Shown piece after piece: positions 7,101 to 11,328 of a stretch of 11,328 bases of DNA. The notes under the pieces were generated by a model. That model did no database searches and had not been told where the DNA came from. It saw only the letters and a program-made list of their open reading frames with translations. Position numbers and translations under genes: made by a program. Source of the DNA: Thermoleophilia bacterium. Its GTDB lineage: Bacteria; Actinomycetota; Thermoleophilia; Gaiellales; SKUG01. Numbering within the stretch: position 1 is the first letter of the stretch; each line of letters opens with the position of its first letter. The DNA is taken from NCBI GenBank assembly GCA_025964465.1, contig JAOPYS010000428.1, forward strand, positions 1 to 11,328. The letters run 5' to 3'.

Positions 7101-7129
7101 CTCAAGTCACCGCTCGGGAGGGTCGATGT
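7101..7129 (+). promoter_or_regulatory. Candidate sigma-28-type promoter of pilMNO
   Basis: This is the third copy of CTCAAGTC (7101-7108). It is followed, 17 bases after the CTCA, by GTCGATGT (7122-7129), which keeps the CGAT core but matches GCCGATAA at only 5 of 8 bases. It lies in the 127-base gap between pilD and pilM. Transcription would start near 7136, leaving a leader of about 27 bases. The -10 is the weakest of the three, but identity of the -35 octamer and spacing supports it. Confidence 0.45.
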
Positions 7130-7162
7130 CGACCCCGAACCCGAACCGAGGTCCAGAAGACC

Positions 7163-8254
7163 ATGGCGTCTCCGCCCATAGGACTCGATATCACGCCCAC
7201 TGCGCTCGTCGCTGTCTCGTTGAAGCGGAAGGGCAAGGCCTACGTCATCGCCGCGCGAGCAGAGTCGCCGCTCGCGCCAGGCATCGTCGTGGATGGCGAA
7301 GTGCACGACGCCGACGCGCTCGGCTCGGCCATCAAGGCGTTCTGGGCCGAGCACGGCCTCAAGGACAAGAACGTCGCGATCGGCGTCGCCAACCAGCGCT
7401 GCATCACGCGCGTGGTGGAGAAGGTGCGCATCAAGGGCGGCAAGAAGCAGCTGCGCGAGGCGCTCTCCTTCGACGTGGCCGAGCACCTGCCGATCCCGCT
7501 CGAGGAGGCGGTCTGGGACTTCCACACCGTCGCCCGCTGGAAGAGCGACGACAGCGGCGTGGAGATGGAGCGGCACGTCGTCGTGATGGTCTACCGCGAA
7601 TCCGTCGAGCGCTACCGCGACGCACTCGTCTCCGCCGGGCTCAAGCCCGTGCGCATCGACCTCTCCGCCTTCGCGCTCATGCGCGCCGGGCTGCCGGCGA
7701 TCAAGCTGGCGCTCCAGGCCGAGGACATCACGGAGGAGACCGTCGTCGCACTGCTCGACGTCGGCCCCAGCAACACCAACGTCGTGATCACGCGTGGTGA
7801 CATCTGCGAGCTCAACCGCATCGTCGGGTTCGGCCGCCAGCACTTCACGCAGACCCTGGTCGAGCAGTTCGGCTGGGAGCTGGAGGACGCGAGCCGCGTC
7901 TCCGTCGAGGCGGGCGTCACGCCCCTCGGCGGGATCGAGACGCCGGGTGATCCGTACGCCGACGCGCGCCGCATCATGCAGTTCGTCTCCGACCAGTTCG
8001 CGCAGGAGATCCGCACCTCCTTCGACTACTACACGCACTCCAGCGGGGGCGTGCACCGCGTCGGTCGCGTCGTGATCGCCGGTGAGGGTGCGCTGCTTCG
8101 TGGCATCGAGCACCGCTTCGCGGCCGAGCTCGGCATCCCGGTGAGCATCCTCGACGCGTCACCGCGCCTCGATCCGCTCTCTGTGGAGGAACTCGGCATC
8201 CAGCACGCTCGATACGGCACGGCCCTCGGCCTGGCGATGGAGGAGGCCGCATGA
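7163..8254 (+). CDS. pilM: Type IV pilus assembly actin-like protein PilM
   Basis: 363 residues from ATG 7163. PilM is a cytoplasmic actin/FtsA-like ATPase-fold protein that binds the N-terminal peptide of PilN and links the alignment complex to the motor. The start gives MASPPIGLDITPTALVAVSL, aligning with the family's opening beta strand and phosphate-1 loop (usually GIDIGSSS). A phosphate-2-type loop is ALLDVGPSNTNVVI (196-209), and an adenosine-site-like glycine motif is VVIAGEGALLRGI (303-315). FGRQHFTQTL (223-232) and the EIRTSFDYYTHSSG segment (282-295) are also PilM-like. The phosphate-1 loop is DITPTA rather than DIGSSS, losing the Gly; nucleotide binding may be altered. An in-frame TTG at 7097 is rejected because it would place the promoter inside the gene. 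A possible weak ribosome site is GAGGT at 7148-7152. The stop overlaps pilN by ATGA. Confidence 0.93.
   Translation: MASPPIGLDITPTALVAVSLKRKGKAYVIAARAESPLAPGIVVDGEVHDADALGSAIKAFWAEHGLKDKNVAIGVANQRCITRVVEKVRIKGGKKQLREALSFDVAEHLPIPLEEAVWDFHTVARWKSDDSGVEMERHVVVMVYRESVERYRDALVSAGLKPVRIDLSAFALMRAGLPAIKLALQAEDITEETVVALLDVGPSNTNVVITRGDICELNRIVGFGRQHFTQTLVEQFGWELEDASRVSVEAGVTPLGGIETPGDPYADARRIMQFVSDQFAQEIRTSFDYYTHSSGGVHRVGRVVIAGEGALLRGIEHRFAAELGIPVSILDASPRLDPLSVEELGIQHARYGTALGLAMEEAA
8239..8246 (+). promoter_or_regulatory. Ribosome binding site of pilN
   Basis: GGAGGAGG lies 4 bases before ATG 8251, inside the 3' end of pilM. It is the strongest Shine-Dalgarno sequence in the window and fixes the pilN start at the ATGA overlap. 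Confidence 0.65.
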
Positions 8255-9084
8255 AGGCAGTCAACCTCCTCCCAGGTGATGCACCGGTCATCGCCGCCAA
8301 CGCGGGCAAGCCCAACCTCGGCATGATCGGTGGTGCGGCGGCGGGCCTGCTGGCCATCGTCGTCGTCGCTGCCTACTTCGGCATGGCGCGCGTGGACTCG
8401 GTCAAGTCCGAGACCAAGGCCGAGCAGGACAAGGCCGCGAAGGCCACGTCCGACACGGCCGCGGTGCGCAGCCAGATCAGTTCCCTCGGCACCCCCGTGG
8501 CCGACTCGGACAAGCAGCTGGCGCAGGGCGCCGAGCAGGTGCTGGTGTCCGCGTACACGGAGCGACACGACTTCCCCCGCCTCGCGCGCGAGCTGCGGGC
8601 CATCATGGGTGAGAACGGCTGGTACGTCAGCATCAAGGCATCGTCGGCACCCGGTGACCCGTCGGGTGGCGAGTCGACGAGCGCGATCACCGTGGTCGGG
8701 TACCTGCCGACCGAGGAGCTGGTCGCGAGCTTCAACGACCGGGCGAACTCGCAGAGCACCATGAAGAACGCCAAGATCATGGGGCTCAAGCAGGAGCGCC
8801 TCCTCAACGTCAAGACCAAGAAGCCCGGCCTGTACGTGAAGTTCACGATGACGGCCGACATCGTCGACACGGTCGCGCCGTCCTCGGACGCCTCGTCCTC
8901 GGCGACGTCCGGCGGCGACGGCACCACCGTCTCCGGCGGTTCGCAGACGCCGACGTTGAGCCTGGACCCGGTGCCGCCGAAGCCCAAGGCCAAGCCTGTC
9001 GCGGTCAAGCCGGTCATCCCGGCCAAGCCGAAGAATCCGTTCGATGTCGCGGCGACCGTCGCCGGGCGTGGGGGTATCGCGTGA
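8251..9084 (+). CDS. pilN: Type IV pilus assembly protein PilN
   Basis: 277 residues. PilN is a bitopic membrane protein whose cytoplasmic N-terminal peptide docks in PilM and whose outer domain pairs with PilO. The product opens MKAVNLLPGD, the conserved [IV]NLLP PilM-binding motif. A transmembrane helix follows at about 24-43, then a polar Lys/Glu/Ala-rich probable coiled coil (about 47-95) and a small alpha/beta domain (about 96-207, including GYLPTEELVASFNDR). Residues from about 208 to 277 form a Ser/Gly/Thr stretch and then a Pro/Lys-rich stretch (PPKPKAKPVAVKPVIPAKPKN in part), ending NPFDVAATVAGRGGIA. This tail makes the protein longer than typical PilN (around 180-200 residues). The gene overlaps both neighbours by four bases, ATGA with pilM and GTGA with pilO. 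Confidence 0.9.
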   Translation: MKAVNLLPGDAPVIAANAGKPNLGMIGGAAAGLLAIVVVAAYFGMARVDSVKSETKAEQDKAAKATSDTAAVRSQISSLGTPVADSDKQLAQGAEQVLVSAYTERHDFPRLARELRAIMGENGWYVSIKASSAPGDPSGGESTSAITVVGYLPTEELVASFNDRANSQSTMKNAKIMGLKQERLLNVKTKKPGLYVKFTMTADIVDTVAPSSDASSSATSGGDGTTVSGGSQTPTLSLDPVPPKPKAKPVAVKPVIPAKPKNPFDVAATVAGRGGIA

Positions 9085-10064
9085 ACATCGGGGAGATCAA
9101 CAAGGGAGCCGTCGCGCTCATCCTCGTGCTGCTGTTCGGCGCGGGCGGCTACCTGTGGTGGTCGCAGATGTACAAGCCGGCCGTCGCCGCCAAGGCGGTC
9201 GCCGTCACGGCATCCGCCACCGCCGAGCAGGGGCTGGCCGCGGCCAACACCGACCTGGCCAAGGCGCAGCAGCGCATCGACGACTCCAAGAAGGAGAACG
9301 CGAAGGCCGACGACTCGCTGGCCCGCCTGCAGATCGCCCGGTCGGGCGTTCCCAGCGAGGAACTGCTGGATGACGCGGCGATCGTGCTCGACAACATGGC
9401 CAAGGCCTCCGGCGTGGACACGCGCTTCAAGGCCGGTGTCGATGCAGCGGACTCCGGCGGGTCGGGGGACACTCCCGCCTCGAGCAGCCTCCAGGGCGCC
9501 ACGCCCGTGGACCTCGTGTTCGACGCCGCGGGCAGCTACGCCGAGATGATGGACTTCATGCGCCGGGTCGAGGAGCCGGTGCAGATGAAGGACGGCAAGC
9601 TCTACGCACGCGGCCGCCTGTTCAACGTGGTGCGCCTCGAGATCGGCGACGACAAGACGGAGAGCTCCGGGGGCTCGAGCCTCGACCAGCTCTCCGGCGG
9701 CGAGGACACCAGCGCCGAGGCCCTCGACAAGCTCAAGCTCGGACCCAACGACATCAAGTTCAAGGTGACGGTCCGGATGTACACGTCCTCGACCGCCAAC
9801 TCGCAGAGCCTCGGCGCCTCGACGCCGGACCCGGCAGCGACGGCGACGAGCGGCGGCACGCCGAGCGGCACCGACGCGACGGCCAACGGTGGCACCGGCG
9901 GCACGCCGTCGGCCACCACGCCCTCGGGCGACGGCAGCACCCCTGCGGCGACGGACGGTGCGGCGGGCGGCACGACGCCGGCGAGGGGCACCGGGGCGAC
10001 CGGTGGCGGCACGACTGCACAGCCGGCAACGGCCGGCGCAGGCGCCGGAACGGGAGGGAACTGA
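9081..10064 (+). CDS. pilO: Type IV pilus assembly protein PilO
   Basis: 327 residues from a GTG start at 9081 (GTGA overlap with the pilN stop; G-run 9070-9074 as a weak ribosome site). PilO is a bitopic inner-membrane protein that dimerises with PilN in the alignment complex. Seen here are a membrane helix at about 8-28, an Ala/Lys/Asp-rich coiled coil at about 36-86, and SGVPSEELLDDAAIVLDNMAKASGVD (88-113). Then comes the ferredoxin-like domain: VDLVFDAAGSYAEMMDFMRRVEEP (143-166), LFNVVRLEI (180-188) and IKFKVTVRMYTS (225-236). PilO's hallmark pattern of a residue before Y..M..F...VE is clear. The last 90 residues are a Thr/Gly/Ala/Pro/Ser linker-like tail of no recognisable fold. Usual PilO is about 200 residues, so the excess is the tail plus an acidic Ser/Gly loop (190-215). 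Confidence 0.88.
   Translation: MNIGEINKGAVALILVLLFGAGGYLWWSQMYKPAVAAKAVAVTASATAEQGLAAANTDLAKAQQRIDDSKKENAKADDSLARLQIARSGVPSEELLDDAAIVLDNMAKASGVDTRFKAGVDAADSGGSGDTPASSSLQGATPVDLVFDAAGSYAEMMDFMRRVEEPVQMKDGKLYARGRLFNVVRLEIGDDKTESSGGSSLDQLSGGEDTSAEALDKLKLGPNDIKFKVTVRMYTSSTANSQSLGASTPDPAATATSGGTPSGTDATANGGTGGTPSATTPSGDGSTPAATDGAAGGTTPARGTGATGGGTTAQPATAGAGAGTGGN
10052..10057 (+). promoter_or_regulatory. Ribosome binding site of the lipoprotein gene
   Basis: GGGAGG overlaps the last codons of pilO, 10 bases before ATG 10068. It supports the start and coupling to pilO. Confidence 0.55.
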
Positions 10065-10067
10065 TCC

Positions 10068-10799
10068 ATGCGGACGTCTCGCGCGATTCGAACCAGCTGC
10101 ATCCTCGGGCTCGTGGCCGTGGTGGCCGCCGGCTGCGGCGGTGCCGCCGTCCCGCCGGCCGACACCGGCGCGACCCCGGCCCCCGGCACCGACACGTCGG
10201 GCTCGACCGTGGCCGACCCGGGTGCGACGCCGGGCGCGACCGACCCCGCGACCGGCCTGCCGTCCGACCCTGCCGCGGCGGGAACGGCACCGAGCGCGAC
10301 CGTGCCGGACCTGAGCGGTGACGACACGAGCAGCTCCGCCGGATTCGGTTCGGCCGTCAAGGATTCCTCCCTCTTCTCGCCCCAGGCTGCCGGAGGCGCG
10401 CAGACGTCGACGACGGAGACCACGCCCGGCTCGACGCTGCTGGGCGGCGGTGGCGCGACGCCGGGGGCCAGCACGACGCCGTCGGAGCCGACGACCCCGA
10501 CGGAGCCCGCGAAGCCGAAGGTCACCTACTCGGGTGCGAAGATCTACGTGGACGGCATGGTCCACACCGTGCTCAAGGGCGCGACCTTCCCCAAGGGCAA
10601 TCCGGTGTTCAAGCTGGTGTCGGTCTCGGCCGGCGACATCGAGATCGAGCTGGTCGCCGGCGAGTTCACCTCGGGCGGCGGCACGGGGACGATCCTCGAC
10701 AAGGGCGAGCTGGTCACGATGGCCAACTCCAGCGAGCAGATCACCTACCGGCTCAAGTACCTGACGCCGATCGCCGGCAGCGACGCCATCGGGTTCTGA
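10068..10799 (+). CDS. Lipoprotein in the pilP position (putative PilP-like)
   Basis: 243 residues, starting 3 bases after pilO in the same operon. The N-terminus is a lipoprotein signal: MRTSRAIRT, a hydrophobic core and VVAAGC with the lipidated cysteine at residue 23 (Ala rather than Leu at -3, still acceptable). Residues 24-150 are a disordered Pro/Thr/Ala/Gly/Ser linker, interrupted by a hydrophobic-aromatic patch KDSSLFSP (98-105). Residues 151-243 form a compact beta-rich domain (VTYSGAKIYVDGMVHTVLKG, FKLVSVSAGDIEIELVAG, EQITYRLKYL). The layout is that of PilP: lipidated Cys, long linker, small C-terminal beta domain. The order pilM-N-O-P also predicts it here. In diderms PilP contacts the PilQ secretin; no secretin gene follows here. 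I see no specific PilP signature, so the name rests on position and architecture. Confidence 0.7.
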   Translation: MRTSRAIRTSCILGLVAVVAAGCGGAAVPPADTGATPAPGTDTSGSTVADPGATPGATDPATGLPSDPAAAGTAPSATVPDLSGDDTSSSAGFGSAVKDSSLFSPQAAGGAQTSTTETTPGSTLLGGGGATPGASTTPSEPTTPTEPAKPKVTYSGAKIYVDGMVHTVLKGATFPKGNPVFKLVSVSAGDIEIELVAGEFTSGGGTGTILDKGELVTMANSSEQITYRLKYLTPIAGSDAIGF

Positions 10800-10825
10800 C
10801 CGAGGCGGCGTCGCAGGGGTATCCT
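10796..10825 (+). promoter_or_regulatory. Candidate promoter of a leaderless aroC transcript
   Basis: CTGACC (10796-10801, 4 of 6 with TTGACA) and TATCCT (10820-10825, fits TANNNT) are 18 bases apart. The -10 ends 8 bases before ATG 10834, so transcription would begin at or next to the start codon. No convincing Shine-Dalgarno sequence is properly spaced. Leaderless mRNAs are common in actinobacteria. Confidence 0.45.
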
Positions 10826-10832
10826 GCGGCGC
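10808..10832 (+). terminator. Hairpin between the pilus operon and aroC
   Basis: Bases 10808-10817 pair with 10823-10832 (10 bp with one T-G wobble) around a five-base loop, GGTAT. It could end the pilM-lipoprotein transcript. It has no U-tract and overlaps the candidate aroC -10, so it may instead be incidental, or hinder translation of read-through RNA. Confidence 0.35.
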
Positions 10833-10833
10833 G

Positions 10834-11328
10834 ATGACAGACCTCACGCTCACCACGGCCGGCGAGTCGCACGGCCCCGGCCTGACCGCCATCCTCGACG
10901 GCGTCCCCTCGGGACTGGCCGTGGAGCGCAGCTTCGTCGATGCGCAGCTCGCGCGGCGCCAGGCGGGCTACGGGCGCAGCCCGCGCCAGCGGATCGAGAC
11001 GGACACCGTCGAGGTGACCGGCGGCCTGCGTCACGGTCGCACGATGGGCGGGCCGCTGGCGATGACGGTGGCCAACCGCGACCACGCCAACTGGGACGCG
11101 GCGATGAGCCCGTGGCCGACGGCGGAGCTGCAGGGCAACTGGCGCGACCGCCCGATCCACGTGCCGCGGCCGGGGCACGCCGACCTGGGCGGCATCGCGC
11201 GCGGTGCGTTCGACGAGGACGGGCTGCGGCCCGTGCTGGAGCGCGCGAGTGCGCGTGAGACGGCGGCGCGCGTGGCGGGCGGCGCGGTGGCACAGCTGCT
11301 GCTGGCACAGCTCGGCGTGCGCGTGCGC
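10834..11328 (+). CDS. aroC: Chorismate synthase, N-terminal part (3' end outside window)
   Basis: 165 codons, open to the end of the window. The enzyme converts 5-enolpyruvylshikimate 3-phosphate to chorismate, the last shikimate-pathway step, in the cytoplasm using reduced FMN. Family signatures seen are TTAGESHGPGLTAILDGVPSG (residues 7-27, first signature with the conserved His), LARRQAGYGRSPRQRIETD (40-58), VTGGLRHGRTMGGPLAMTVANRDHANW (62-88), RPGHADLGG (112-120) and LERASARETAARVAGGA (133-149). In many family members the segment after HADL reads KY or RYG; here it is GGIARGAFDED, a small difference from the usual form. The gene is unrelated to pili and probably begins a shikimate-pathway unit downstream. 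ATG 10834 is chosen because it gives the standard short N-terminus. Confidence 0.96.
   Translation, partial: MTDLTLTTAGESHGPGLTAILDGVPSGLAVERSFVDAQLARRQAGYGRSPRQRIETDTVEVTGGLRHGRTMGGPLAMTVANRDHANWDAAMSPWPTAELQGNWRDRPIHVPRPGHADLGGIARGAFDEDGLRPVLERASARETAARVAGGAVAQLLLAQLGVRVR

Noticed and set aside
7097..7162. TTG start for PilM at 7097
   Set aside because: It would put the CTCAAGTC promoter inside the coding region. ATG 7163 gives the standard PilM N-terminus.
8373..10892. A reading frame of about 839 codons on the - strand opposite pilN, pilO and the lipoprotein gene
   Set aside because: Its product is Arg/Gly/Val/Ala-rich with no domain or motif. It lies opposite well-supported genes and is the usual mirror frame of high-GC third-position bias.

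Overview
The window is high-GC DNA (roughly 70% by eye) with every gene on the + strand. It holds most of a type IV pilus (T4P) assembly cluster followed by the start of aroC, chorismate synthase. The order is pilT (3' part only), pilC, a pilin gene (pilA-like), a large secreted fibronectin-type-III-like repeat protein, pilD, pilM, pilN, pilO, a lipoprotein in the pilP position, and aroC (5' part only). There is no pilQ secretin between the lipoprotein gene and aroC. The pilus proteins carry long Ala/Pro/Thr/Gly-rich extensions, and aroC appears to have a leaderless promoter. Together this suggests a monoderm, high-GC actinobacterium. A deep-branching class such as Thermoleophilia is my best guess, from cluster style and not from a marker gene.

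Layout. Positions 1-2099 hold the end of the motor/platform operon: the retraction ATPase PilT overlaps PilC by one base. A long hairpin at 2122-2157 probably closes that operon. The pilin gene (2278-2766) stands alone, with its own promoter and a strong terminator (13-bp stem with TTCG loop) followed at once by a second hairpin. From 2886 a new unit reads the 1065-residue secreted repeat protein and then pilD, the prepilin peptidase. From 7101 a third unit reads pilM-pilN-pilO-lipoprotein with overlapping or nearly abutting genes. aroC starts 34 bases after the lipoprotein gene, from what looks like its own promoter.

How the parts fit: PilD cleaves and methylates the prepilin. PilC is the inner-membrane platform on which PilT (and a PilB presumably encoded upstream) drives retraction (and extension). 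PilM, PilN, PilO and the lipoprotein form the alignment complex linking the cytoplasmic motor side to the envelope. The repeat protein is a candidate pilus-associated or cell-surface adhesin.

The most interesting signal is regulatory. The octamer CTCAAGTC occurs three times, in each case in a gap between genes and in front of a transcription unit (pilin, repeat protein + pilD, pilMNO-lipoprotein). Each copy is followed at 17-18 bases by a CGAT-containing element; the best copy reads GCCGATAC. This matches the architecture of promoters used by FliA/SigD/WhiG-family (sigma-28 type) sigma factors and suggests that three T4P units are co-regulated by a motility/development-type sigma factor. No RNA genes, CRISPR arrays or mobile elements were seen. 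No gene-free stretch exceeds 300 bases.
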